Positions 18,532 to 25,687 of a stretch of 60,109 nucleotides of DNA are shown here, one piece after another. Within the stretch, counting starts at the first letter, position 1. The number at the start of each line of letters is the position of its first letter. Source of the stretch: Paraburkholderia atlantica (GTDB taxonomy: Bacteria > Pseudomonadota > Gammaproteobacteria > Burkholderiales > Burkholderiaceae); contig NZ_WHNQ01000037.1 in assembly GCF_009362785.1 (NCBI RefSeq), forward strand, positions 1 to 60,109, in the 5' to 3' direction. Both the position numbers and the translations under genes were made by a program. A model generated the notes under the pieces. That model ran no database searches and was not told where the DNA came from. It saw nothing but the letters and a program-made list of their open reading frames with translations.

Positions 18532-18711
18532 CTAGCGCCTGCGTATGTGCGAGATCCACCGTCGGATCGTCGTTCGCATCGCGGTGACCTGTGCATCGAG
18601 CAAGCGACCAGCGCGTTCCCGAAGCGATCGTAGAACGTCGAGAACGGAGGCAGTCGTGCGGTTCAGATGCTCGAACAGATTGGAGTACGGGCGTGGGTGA
18701 AGGTCGCTCAT
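18532..18711 (-). CDS. 59-residue basic helical protein under a heat-shock-type promoter
   Basis: ATG at 18711 follows GGAGA. The product (MSDLHPRPYSNLFEHLNRTT...) is largely one predicted amphipathic helix and ends in a very basic tail (IRRWISHIRRR), which suggests nucleic-acid or membrane contact; this is inference. Its first residues MSDL match the start of the Hsp20 gene at 19720, and the two share a promoter and leader (see 18752-18877). It is short, so the call rests on the promoter, ribosome site and composition. Confidence 0.55.
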   Translation of the reverse strand: MSDLHPRPYSNLFEHLNRTTASVLDVLRSLRERAGRLLDAQVTAMRTTIRRWISHIRRR

Positions 18712-18751
18712 TGTCTTCTCCTTATAGGCAGCAAGGAAGAGAACGGGCTTG

Positions 18752-18877
18752 CGCGCTCCAGTTCGCCTGCCATGCTGCGGGGCAAACAAATCGAAACACG
18801 CAGTGTGCAATTAGTGGATGATTCAGCACACTGCCTGAGCTGGATATAAACTAGTTTAACTCACTACAAAATTCAAG
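18752..18877 (-). promoter_or_regulatory. sigma-32-like promoter plus shared leader, copy A
   Basis: On the minus strand: -35 CTTGAA (18872-18877), an AT-rich -10 region CTAGTTTATAT (18844-18854), then three leader blocks: GCTCAGGCAG (18831-18840), TGCGTGTTTCGATTTGTTTG (18783-18802) and GGCAGGCGAACTGGAGCGCG (18752-18771). The first block lies 31 nt after CTTGAA, as in copy B. It drives the gene starting at 18711, leaving a leader of about 130 nt. Blocks and spacing are seen directly; sigma-32 use is inferred from the consensus. Confidence 0.65.
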
Positions 18878-19087
18878 TTCTTCAATGCTGCCGAGGCCTT
18901 GGTACTGCCGAGGTAAGGCGTCTGCCGCACAGCCGCGCAAAGATAGATCGCAACGCGCGCCACACGGGAAATCGTCAGACTTTCAGGTATCTGAATCCGC
19001 GTGACCAGACACTGGCACGCCCCGTAGCTAGGGGAGCCTATCGGGGCTGCGCCAGCAGACCGTTGTTCCGCTTGCGAGCGTGCCGTG

Positions 19088-19471
19088 TCACTGGATCGGC
19101 GGCGCCGTACCGAGCTTTTCGGCGAGCATCCTCTCATACACGCCAAAGTGCAAATCCACTTCGGACTGTTCCACCGTCGTGACGATCAGGTTGATGTGGT
19201 CCGATGGGAGCCCAAGCACGCCAGCGATAAAAGTTTCGAGTTGTGGCGCACATGCCTTGTCCTTTGCCACTGTTGTGCCAATCGTGACTTCGTAAATCTT
19301 CTCCTGGCGGCAGACAACTTCTACGAGGCGCGCGCGGGCGCTCATGTTGCTGTCGACCGCAATGCGTACGACCTCCACCGCCTTGCGCATGGCTTCCGTC
19401 GGGAAGCCCTTCGTCGAGCGCAGCCGCACGCGGTGCGGGCCCAGCGTCAGCCAGTCTGTATCGAATTCCAT
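19088..19471 (-). CDS. 127-residue unknown protein with heat-shock-type promoter
   Basis: ATG at 19471 has a strong AGGAGGAGG site. The protein (MEFDTDWLTLGPHRVRLRST...) is mixed alpha/beta with no recognised motif; it contains the segment VTIGTTVAKDKACAPQLETF and ends EKLGTAPPIQ. A sigma-32-like promoter lies 30-65 bp upstream, divergent from the Hsp20 promoter, so it is probably heat-induced together with the chaperones. Function unknown. Confidence 0.65.
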   Translation of the reverse strand: MEFDTDWLTLGPHRVRLRSTKGFPTEAMRKAVEVVRIAVDSNMSARARLVEVVCRQEKIYEVTIGTTVAKDKACAPQLETFIAGVLGLPSDHINLIVTTVEQSEVDLHFGVYERMLAEKLGTAPPIQ

Positions 19472-19500
19472 GACCTCCTCCTGTGGTCAAACGGCCTCGT

Positions 19501-19534
19501 CCGCGATAATAGGACCGGCCTCAAAAAATTCAAG
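19501..19534 (-). promoter_or_regulatory. sigma-32-like promoter for the 127-residue gene
   Basis: Minus-strand CTTGAA (19529-19534), then 14 nt, then TCCTATTATCGCGG (19501-19514), close to the CTTGAA-N13/15-CCCCATNT heat-shock consensus. The leader to ATG 19471 is short and lacks the three-block sequence found in copies A, B and C. Confidence 0.6.
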
Positions 19535-19553
19535 CGTGCCCCCGCACTCTTCC

Positions 19554-19676
19554 CTTGAAAAAATCTGCCGCAGAGCCTATTTTTGGTTTCGCTCAGGCAG
19601 ACGTGCGGTGCTCACGGGATCGCACGCTGCGTGTTTCGTTTTATTTGCCAGACGCTGGCAGGGGAACCGGAGCGTG
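19554..19676 (+). promoter_or_regulatory. sigma-32-like promoter plus shared leader, copy B
   Basis: CTTGAA (19554-19559), CCTATTTTT (19576-19584), then the leader blocks GCTCAGGCAG (19591-19600, 31 nt after CTTGAA), TGCGTGTTTCGTTTTATTTG (19628-19647) and GGCAGGGGAACCGGAGCGTG (19657-19676). Drives the first Hsp20 gene (ATG 19720). The divergent promoter for the 127-residue gene has its -35 only 20 bp away. Confidence 0.68.
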
Positions 19677-19719
19677 TAGGCTGGTTCACCTCCATGCGTC
19701 ACTTGAGGAGAACTACATC

Positions 19720-20160
19720 ATGAGCGATCTCTACTATGGCACTGACCTCTTCAGCGAGTTCGAGCGGCTGCAGCGGCAGATGGCAAACTTCTTCGGTACT
19801 TTCCCCTCCAGTCTTCGGGCAAGCCGCCTCGGCTCGCTCCCACCCGTCAACATTGGCGCCACCGACGACTCGATTCACATCGTCGCGTTTGCACCCGGCG
19901 TCAATGCGGCCGAACTCGACATATCGATCGATAAAGGGCTGCTGACCATCAGCGGTGAGCGCAAGCCAGCGCGACCGGATACCGGCGAAGATGCCCGGGT
20001 CTATGCGCAGGAGCGCTTCACTGGCGCGTTCCGGCGGGTCATCGAGCTGCCGGAGAACGCAGATCCCGACAAGGTTGAGGCGCGCTACGAGAATGGCTGC
20101 CTGTCGATCGCTATCGGCAAGCGCGAATCGTCGAAGCCTCGCGCGATCACCGTCCAGTAA
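19720..20160 (+). CDS. small heat-shock protein Hsp20 (first copy)
   Basis: ATP-independent holdase that binds unfolding proteins. 146 residues: a short N-terminal arm (DLFSEFERLQRQMANFF), an alpha-crystallin domain of about 90 residues (PVNIGATDDSIHIVAFAPGV to ARYENGCLSIAIGKR) and a short tail. The closing A-x3-N-G-x-L motif is present (ARYENGCLSIA). ATG at 19720 has TGAGGAG upstream; the open frame runs to 19555 but that part is promoter and leader. It is followed after 15 bp by the second copy. Confidence 0.93.
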   Translation: MSDLYYGTDLFSEFERLQRQMANFFGTFPSSLRASRLGSLPPVNIGATDDSIHIVAFAPGVNAAELDISIDKGLLTISGERKPARPDTGEDARVYAQERFTGAFRRVIELPENADPDKVEARYENGCLSIAIGKRESSKPRAITVQ

Positions 20161-20175
20161 TTCCAGGAGCCGAAA

Positions 20176-20583
20176 ATGAGCGATACCACTGAACTGAGCA
20201 AGCGCGAACCGTCCGCGGTGACGCGCAGCGAAAGCGGGTCGTCCGCGCGGCGGATGACGATCACTCCCGCTGTCGATATCTACGAGGACACCTTGGGCGT
20301 CACGTTGTGGGCGGACCTGCCGGGAGTCACCAAAGAGAAGCTCGATGTGCGGGTTCATGACGGCAATCTCGCCATCGAGGCCGAGGCGGTCGTGCCGACA
20401 CCGGCAAATCTGCGGCTGCAGCATGCCGAGATCCGTGAGCCACGCTTTGCGCGAACCTTCACGCTCTCCCCGGACTTCGATACGTCCAAGATCGAGGCGA
20501 GCCTGAAGGACGGCGTACTGAAGCTCACGATCCCGCGCCGCGACGAAGCGCGTCCGCGGCGGATCGAAGTGCGTACGGGCTGA
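20176..20583 (+). CDS. small heat-shock protein Hsp20 (second copy)
   Basis: 135 residues, co-transcribed with the first copy (15-bp gap, CAGGAG before ATG 20176). It has a disordered charged N-terminus (SKREPSAVTRSESGSS), then an alpha-crystallin domain (ITPAVDIYEDTLGVTLWADLPGV) ending with ASLKDGVLKLTIPR. It is distinct from the other two copies, as in class A/class B sHsp pairs that co-assemble; pairing is an inference. Confidence 0.93.
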   Translation: MSDTTELSKREPSAVTRSESGSSARRMTITPAVDIYEDTLGVTLWADLPGVTKEKLDVRVHDGNLAIEAEAVVPTPANLRLQHAEIREPRFARTFTLSPDFDTSKIEASLKDGVLKLTIPRRDEARPRRIEVRTG

Positions 20584-20731
20584 AGTCGGCGCGTCGGCGG
20601 CAACGCCAGGAAGCACGCCAGGTGGCGGCGGCCTGGCTGCCACCCTCCGACAGCGCAGGCCGCGGTCCTGATCGCGCCGCGACGCAAGAACGCAATCCTG
20701 TTCGCTGTGACAGCTCTCAGAGGAGGAAACG

Positions 20732-21294
20732 ATGAACAGCGATCCGAAGAAGTGGAACCCCTTCAAGTTCCTTCGCGGGACTGTGCGCAGACCGATGCGG
20801 ACAACCCGGAGAGCACGCCCGCCGGCGAACCGTGGCGTAGCGCATGGCCCGACATTCCGCGACTGTTCTCCCGCGAGCCGTGGCGCGCAGTGGAAGAGTT
20901 CTTTCACGACCCGTTTGCTGGCCGCGGCGCGCTCGAACGATGGTTCGGCGACTTCAGTTCATCGCGCTTCCAGCCGCGCATCGACGTTGTCGACGAGGGA
21001 CCGGTGCTGCGCGTCACCGCAGAACTGCCCGGGATGGAGCGCGAAGACGTGAGGGCAAGCGTCGAGGACGGCGCGATCGTGCTGCGCGGTGAGAAAAAGC
21101 AGGACGTGCACAGTGAGGAAAACGGCTGCTATCGGCTGGAGCGTGCTCATGGACGCTTCGTACGCACGATCCCGATGCCGGAATACGCCGATCCCGGTCG
21201 CGCGCTTGCGAAATTCGACAATGGCGTGCTCACGTTGACCGTGCCGAAAACGGAGCCGGCACCGTCCACGAGTCGCACGATCGATATCAGTTAG
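20732..21294 (+). CDS. small heat-shock protein Hsp20 (third copy), apparent N-terminal frameshift
   Basis: The alpha-crystallin domain is intact (PRIDVVDEGPVLRVTAELPGM to AKFDNGVLTLTVPK), with stop at 21294. The natural start seems to be ATG 20732, preceded by GAGGAGG, coding MNSDPKKWNPFKFLRG; after about 20780 the sense passes to another frame (ADNPESTPAGEPWRSAWPD), which means one base is lost at 20778-20786. The downstream frame is open back to a GTG at 20707, giving a 195-residue reading with an unconvincing first 25 residues. Either a sequencing error or a natural N-terminal mutation; the chaperone domain itself would be unaffected. Confidence 0.8.
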
Positions 21295-21336
21295 GGGGAG
21301 CGTCCAAAGCGCTATAACGGCGAAAAAGAGAGGATT

Positions 21337-21412
21337 GGGTCGTTAGCTCAGCTGGTAGAGCAGCGGACTTTTAATCCGTTGGTCACTGGTTCGAATCCAG
21401 TACGACCCACAT
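21337..21412 (+). tRNA. tRNA-Lys (anticodon TTT)
   Basis: Full cloverleaf: acceptor GGGTCGT pairs with ACGACCC (21402-21408), D-loop AGCTCAGCTGGTAGAGC, anticodon TTT at 21370-21372 in CTTTTAA, and T-arm GGTTCGAATCC. The discriminator A (21409) is followed by CAT, so CCA is not encoded. It lies between the Hsp20 genes and groEL and is the only tRNA in the window. No repeated copy of its 3' end was noticed that would mark an integration site. Confidence 0.96.
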
Positions 21413-21426
21413 GCCATGAAGAAAAT

Positions 21427-21453
21427 GCACCGGTCAGCCTCGCTGACCGGTGC
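21427..21453 (-). terminator. hairpin terminator after groEL
   Basis: Perfect 12-bp stem, GCACCGGTCAGC and its complement, with a 3-nt loop (CTC). On the minus strand it is followed by a T-rich run (ATTTTCTTC), so it fits a rho-independent terminator for groEL. On the plus strand no T run follows, but the hairpin may also block read-through from the tRNA-Lys side. It lies 19 bp beyond the groEL stop. Confidence 0.8.
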
Positions 21454-21471
21454 GGAGCGGAACCGAAGCGG

Positions 21472-23094
21472 TTAATACTCCAGTTCCGGCGCGCTCGCCT
21501 GCGCCGGCTTTTCGTCCTTCGGCGCTTCAGCCACCGTTGCATCCGTCGTCAGGATCAGTCCGGCAATCGATGCGGCGTTCTGCAGCGCCGTGCGCGCAAC
21601 CTTCGTGGGGTCGACCACTCCCGCCTCGACGAGATCGCCGAACTCGCCAGTGGCCGCGTTGTAGCCGAAGTTGCCCTCGCCTTCCAGCACCTTGGCGATG
21701 ACCACGGAAGGCTCATCGCCAGCGTTTGAGGCGATCACGCGCATTGGCGCTTCGAGTGCGCGCAGCACGATTTGGATGCCCGCGTCCTGATCACTGTTGA
21801 GGCCTTTGAGGCTCGTCACGACCGAACGCGCGCGCAAAAGCGCCACGCCACCTCCCGGCACGATGCCTTCTTCCACTGCCGCGCGGGTCGCGTGCAGCGC
21901 GTCGTCGACGCGGTCTTTCTTTTCCTTCATCTCAACCTCGGTCGCCGCCCCGACCTTGATCACGGCCACGCCGCCTGCGAGCTTTGCAACGCGCTCCTGC
22001 AGTTTCTCCCGATCGTAGTCACTAGTCGCTTCCTCGATCTGCGCACGTATCGACTTCACGCGTGCCTCGATGCGCTTTTCGTCGCCTGCGCCGTCGATGA
22101 TGATCGTATCGCCCTTGCGAACTTCCACGCGCTTGGCGCGCCCCAGGTCCTCGAGTGTTGCATTCTGAAGTTGCTTGCCCGTCTCTTCGGAGATCACGGT
22201 CGCGCCGGTGAGCACGGCGATGTCCTCCAGCATGGCCTTGCGGCGATCGCCGAAGCCGGGGGCCTTGACGGCCGCAACTTTCAGGATGCCGCGCATTGCG
22301 TTGACCACCAGCGTGGCCAGTGCTTCACCGTCGATATCTTCCGCGACAATCAGCAACGGTTTGCCGGCCTTCGAGGTCGCTTCGAGAGCCGGCAGCAGGT
22401 CCCGGATACTCGAGATCTTCTTGTCGTGCAGCAGGATCAATGCGTCGTCGAGATACGCGGCCTGTTTTTCCGGATCGTTGATGAAGTAGGGGCTCACGTA
22501 GCCGCGGTCGAACTGCATGCCTTCGACCACATCCAGCTCATTGTCGAGCGACTTGCCGTCTTCGACGGTGATCACGCCTTCCTTGCCGACTTTTTCCATC
22601 GCGTCCGCGATGATCTTGCCGATCGCCTCGTCGGAATTCGCCGAGATCGAACCTACCTGCGCGATCTCCCTGTTGGTGGAAATCGGCTTCGACAGATTGC
22701 GCAGTTCGTCGAGCACTGCGGCCACAGCCTTGTCGATGCCGCGCTTGAGATCCATCGGGTTCATGCCAGCGGCGACGTGCTTCATGCCTTCCTGCACGAT
22801 GGCCTGCGCCAGCACGGTGGCGGTGGTAGTGCCGTCGCCAGCCACGTCAGCGGTCTTCGATGCGACCTGTTTGACCACCTGCGCTCCCATGTTCTCGAAG
22901 CGGTCCTTCAGTTCAATTTCCTTTGCGACCGACACACCGTCTTTCGTGATGGTCGGCGCGCCGAAGCTGCGCTCGATCAGCACGTTGCGTCCTTTGGGTC
23001 CGAGCGTGACCTTGACGGCATCGGCGAGGACATTCACGCCCTTGACGATACGGGCGCGAGCGCTGTCATGAAATTTGACGTCTTTTGCACTCAT
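21472..23094 (-). CDS. groL: chaperonin GroEL (60 kDa), atypical C-terminus
   Basis: ATP-driven folding chamber subunit. ATG at 23094 gives 540 residues starting MSAKDVKFHDSARARIVKG; an open extension to 23304 overlaps the gap to groES and is not coding. ATP-site motifs LGPKGRNV (about 31) and GDGTTTATVL (about 86-95) and the C-terminal LVEAGVVDPTKV are intact. Unlike the usual housekeeping copy, the end is KPAQASAPELEY without the Gly-Gly-Met repeats. It follows groES by 76 bp. Position within a stress island and the tail suggest an extra, stress-specific paralogue. Confidence 0.95.
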   Translation of the reverse strand: MSAKDVKFHDSARARIVKGVNVLADAVKVTLGPKGRNVLIERSFGAPTITKDGVSVAKEIELKDRFENMGAQVVKQVASKTADVAGDGTTTATVLAQAIVQEGMKHVAAGMNPMDLKRGIDKAVAAVLDELRNLSKPISTNREIAQVGSISANSDEAIGKIIADAMEKVGKEGVITVEDGKSLDNELDVVEGMQFDRGYVSPYFINDPEKQAAYLDDALILLHDKKISSIRDLLPALEATSKAGKPLLIVAEDIDGEALATLVVNAMRGILKVAAVKAPGFGDRRKAMLEDIAVLTGATVISEETGKQLQNATLEDLGRAKRVEVRKGDTIIIDGAGDEKRIEARVKSIRAQIEEATSDYDREKLQERVAKLAGGVAVIKVGAATEVEMKEKKDRVDDALHATRAAVEEGIVPGGGVALLRARSVVTSLKGLNSDQDAGIQIVLRALEAPMRVIASNAGDEPSVVIAKVLEGEGNFGYNAATGEFGDLVEAGVVDPTKVARTALQNAASIAGLILTTDATVAEAPKDEKPAQASAPELEY

Positions 23095-23170
23095 GTTCTT
23101 GCTCCTGGTAAAGTCGTTGACTAAACGCGTCGCGAACAGCCGGTCGGGTGTCCGCGACCGTAACGCGGTT

Positions 23171-23488
23171 TCAGGCGGCCTTTCGGGCGGCACTCGCGTC
23201 GGCCTCGAGGACTCCCATGACGTCTTCCTCGCGCATGACGAGCAACTCCTCGCCGTCGACCTTGACGGTCTGGCCTGCGTATTTGCCGAACAGCACGTGA
23301 TCACCGACTTTCAGCTGGAGCGCGCGCAGCGTTCCATCCTGCAGCAGCCGGCCGCTGCCGACTGCGACGACTTCGCCTTGTTCTGGTTTTTCTGCCGCTG
23401 AATCGGGAATCACGATGCCCGAAGCCGTCGTCCGCTGCGTTTCGATTCGCTTGACGATAACCCGGTCGTAGAGGGGACGAATCTGCAT
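23171..23488 (-). CDS. groS: co-chaperonin GroES (10 kDa)
   Basis: Lid of the GroEL chamber. ATG at 23488 gives 105 residues (MQIRPLYDRVIVKRIE), with mobile loop TQRTTASGIVIPDSA and roof/core GKYAGQTVKVDGEELLVMREEDVMGV. The C-terminus carries an extra stretch (LEADASAARKAA) compared with the usual 96 residues. CAGGAG lies just upstream; a second ATG at 23494 is possible. A sigma-32-like promoter precedes it. Confidence 0.94.
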   Translation of the reverse strand: MQIRPLYDRVIVKRIETQRTTASGIVIPDSAAEKPEQGEVVAVGSGRLLQDGTLRALQLKVGDHVLFGKYAGQTVKVDGEELLVMREEDVMGVLEADASAARKAA

Positions 23489-23593
23489 TTCCATCTCCTG
23501 AGCGATTAAAGGATCACCAATAAGGGAATCCGGCTGCGGGGATCCGGGCGCGTAATTCGCCGCGGTGCAGCCGAGCCAATGTCTGGCGGAAAG

Positions 23594-23624
23594 CGAAATA
23601 GAGGCGCCAATGCCGCGCTTCAAG
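23594..23624 (-). promoter_or_regulatory. sigma-32-like promoter for groES-groEL
   Basis: On the minus strand CTTGAA (23619-23624), 14 nt, then CCTCTATTTCG (23594-23604). This closely matches the heat-shock promoter consensus, with a leader of about 100 nt to groES. No CIRCE-type inverted repeat was seen in the leader. Confidence 0.7.
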
Positions 23625-23657
23625 GGGCCTGAAAATGTCAATTTGTAACAGAATTTT

Positions 23658-24296
23658 TCAACGCGGCAGCAGCAGGCGCTGCACCTTGCCGAGGCGATAA
23701 ACCGTGCGGCCGCGCCGATCCGGGCGGGGGGGGGCAGGCGGCACCGGACAGGGCGGCTGGCGTCCACCATCCGCATCGAGGGTGTCGTCGGGTTCGTTGA
23801 GCGTGCCCCAGAGGCCGCCTTTGACCGGGCGGAATAGCCAGCGCAGGTAGCCGCTGTGCGCGGCAAGACGCATCAGCGCGTCGCGGTCCATATCGTCACT
23901 GACGAGCTGCGGGTCGCGGGCCCCGTGCTCGGGATAGTTTCCGAACGCCTGACGGCAAGCGAGCGCTTCGGCCTCGCTGGCACCGATCACGTTGCAGCCT
24001 CGCCGCTCGACGCGCTCGACGTCCCACGCGCCGGATTGCCAGGCGGCATCCAGCAGCATGGCGTCCACGGTCTCAAAGCTGTGCCACGGTGCGTCGAAGC
24101 GAAAGGCCGACCCCGGAACCGGTCGTCGCGGGATCTCGATGCCGGGCAGGACAAGCGGCGTCGCTCGCCGGAATCCGTGCCAGTGGAGTATCGCAAAAAG
24201 CGGGGTATTCACCTGCGCCACCGCCGTGACGGTGACGGCAAAGAGCGGCAGACGCACGGTGTCGATCTGCTCCTGAAGCCTGTCGAAAAGTTCCAT
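23658..24296 (-). CDS. 212-residue protein of unknown function
   Basis: ATG at 24296 follows GGGAGG. The product begins MELFDRLQEQIDTVRLPLFA and is alpha/beta with many aromatic residues (ILHWHGFRRATPLVLPGIEIP); I recognise no motif. The C-terminal 40 residues are proline- and arginine-rich and are encoded across a run of nine G (23726-23734 on the plus strand), a place where the true frame could differ. It ends about 30 bp before the groES promoter and shares its upstream region with the divergent gene at 24530. Confidence 0.62.
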   Translation of the reverse strand: MELFDRLQEQIDTVRLPLFAVTVTAVAQVNTPLFAILHWHGFRRATPLVLPGIEIPRRPVPGSAFRFDAPWHSFETVDAMLLDAAWQSGAWDVERVERRGCNVIGASEAEALACRQAFGNYPEHGARDPQLVSDDMDRDALMRLAAHSGYLRWLFRPVKGGLWGTLNEPDDTLDADGGRQPPCPVPPAPPRPDRRGRTVYRLGKVQRLLLPR

Positions 24297-24327
24297 GAAG
24301 CCTCCCGGATGACATGTTGCAGGGCCT

Positions 24328-24445
24328 CTTGAAATTCGCGTTCCTTGCGCTATTTTATCTATCGCTCAGGCAGTCGCGACCAAGCGTTGCGTGTTTCGAT
24401 CTGTTTGTCGGTGGGGCTTCCCACGGGCAGGCGAACTGGAGCGCG
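24328..24445 (+). promoter_or_regulatory. sigma-32-like promoter plus shared leader, copy C
   Basis: CTTGAA (24328-24333), GCTATTTTAT (24349-24358), then GCTCAGGCAG (24364-24373), TGCGTGTTTCGATCTGTTTG (24388-24407) and GGCAGGCGAACTGGAGCGCG (24426-24445). Same order as copies A and B but with 14 nt rather than 27-28 nt between the first two blocks. Drives the gene with ATG at 24530. Confidence 0.66.
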
Positions 24446-24529
24446 TGGTCAGGTTCGCGCTTCGTGAGAGGCTGCATATCCCGAATCATCTGTGTCGCCT
24501 GAGGTACAACACTCTGCCGGAGGTGTGAT

Positions 24530-24772
24530 ATGCAAGCGGAGAACATGATGGAGTATCACGGCTGTGAGATCAGGCCGGTGGTTACCGCCACCGAGAAGGG
24601 TCGCTACGCAGCGACGGCCGTCATCACCGATCGGGCAGGCGAGATACGCACGCTCGGCGTTGATGGAGACTTCTCCAACGTGGAGGAGGCGCGCGATGAA
24701 GCGCTGGAGCTTGCGGTCGCCTGGATCCATGGACGCTCGGTCGTTTCGGAACGGTATGTCCGACGGACCTAA
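24530..24772 (+). CDS. 80-residue unknown protein under heat-shock-type promoter
   Basis: ATG at 24530 follows GGAGGTG; a second in-frame ATG pair lies at 24545. The fold is probably a small beta sheet with one helix: EYHGCEIRPVVTATEKGRY, then ATAVITDRAGEIRTLGVDGD, then FSNVEEARDEALELAVAWI. The overall plan resembles small DUF6566-like proteins and the 99-residue protein at 18096-18395. The promoter and leader are those of copy C, so it is probably heat-induced. Confidence 0.65.
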   Translation: MQAENMMEYHGCEIRPVVTATEKGRYAATAVITDRAGEIRTLGVDGDFSNVEEARDEALELAVAWIHGRSVVSERYVRRT

Positions 24773-24902
24773 AGAGCACCGACCCGATGCCAACCGCCGA
24801 GAAGCGAAGCGGGTACCGTGCGGCACGCCCGCACGGCCCGCCTCGCCTCTTGCAGTTTCGCCCTGGCCCGGTTGGGCCAACGTCGCCGCCCGGGGAAAAA
24901 GA

Positions 24903-25403
24903 ATGATGGAGACTACAGTCATCGATCCAGCCGAAGACGCGCTCTACGACCACATACGGCTGCTGCTTTTCAGTGCGGACCTGCCGGTTCATAGGCTGGA
25001 GGCCGACATTGAAGATGTCGGACGCTTCACCGCGCCGGATGTGCGCTCGCCGCATCTCCGCTTGGTAGAGGCCTTGCCGCCGCTTACACCTGCTGCTGAG
25101 GCAATCGTGCGCGCGATGATCCGCGCATACGGCATGGAGTTGTTCGGGCGCGGCAGCGCGAATTCGGCTCTGCGCGCCGTGATCAAGGCTGGACCAGTCA
25201 AGTTCGGGCGAACCGCCTTGATGCTGGGACCAGACGCTCCCGTGCCGAAACGTGCCCGTCTGCTTGTCGAAGAATTCAACCGAATCTTCGAGCGCTATCC
25301 GGAGAGCGGTTACACCGAAGCCCGATGCCTTCTCTCGGCGATTGGGCTGCCAGTCGGCCGCGATGTGAATTCGCTGGTGCCTCGCTCCCTCCAGCGCAAC
25401 TAG
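24903..25403 (+). CDS. 166-residue unknown protein
   Basis: ATG at 24903 (or 24906) after GGGGAAAAAG gives a soluble, mostly helical protein: DPAEDALYDHIRLLLFSAD, then VEALPPLTPAAEAIVRAMIRA and KRARLLVEEFNRIFERYPES. The open frame extends to 24564 but that part overlaps the previous gene and is Arg/Ser/Pro-rich. No known motif is seen. It may form an operon with the gene at 24530 (130-bp gap). Confidence 0.6.
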   Translation: MMETTVIDPAEDALYDHIRLLLFSADLPVHRLEADIEDVGRFTAPDVRSPHLRLVEALPPLTPAAEAIVRAMIRAYGMELFGRGSANSALRAVIKAGPVKFGRTALMLGPDAPVPKRARLLVEEFNRIFERYPESGYTEARCLLSAIGLPVGRDVNSLVPRSLQRN

Positions 25404-25687
25404 CACAGGTGTCGTAGTCTTGAATGCCCCGCGTTAGGAACCTTGCTCGATGTCGTAGCGGTCGGTTTGTGCGAGCCACGACCGCAGCCCATCAAAGCCT
25501 GAATCCTGCCGCTGTCTCAGACGCGCCCCGGTGCATCGCAGCGGCGCATTGGTCGGCCCGGCAAGTCGAGTCCTGGGACCCAATCTTGCGATGCCAAGCA
25601 GCCTCGTCTATTGCAAAGCCGGCAGCCAGGACTTGTAGTCTGACCGCCGTCCGCAAAGGTCTGCGAAGATCGTCGTCTCTTTACTCT

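Noticed and set aside
21772..23124. 450-codon plus-strand open frame opposite groEL
   Set aside because: Antisense shadow of groEL with biased composition; groEL is certain on the other strand.
21337..25403. tRNA-Lys as integration site of a genomic island
   Set aside because: No direct repeat of the tRNA 3' end and no integrase gene seen in the window.
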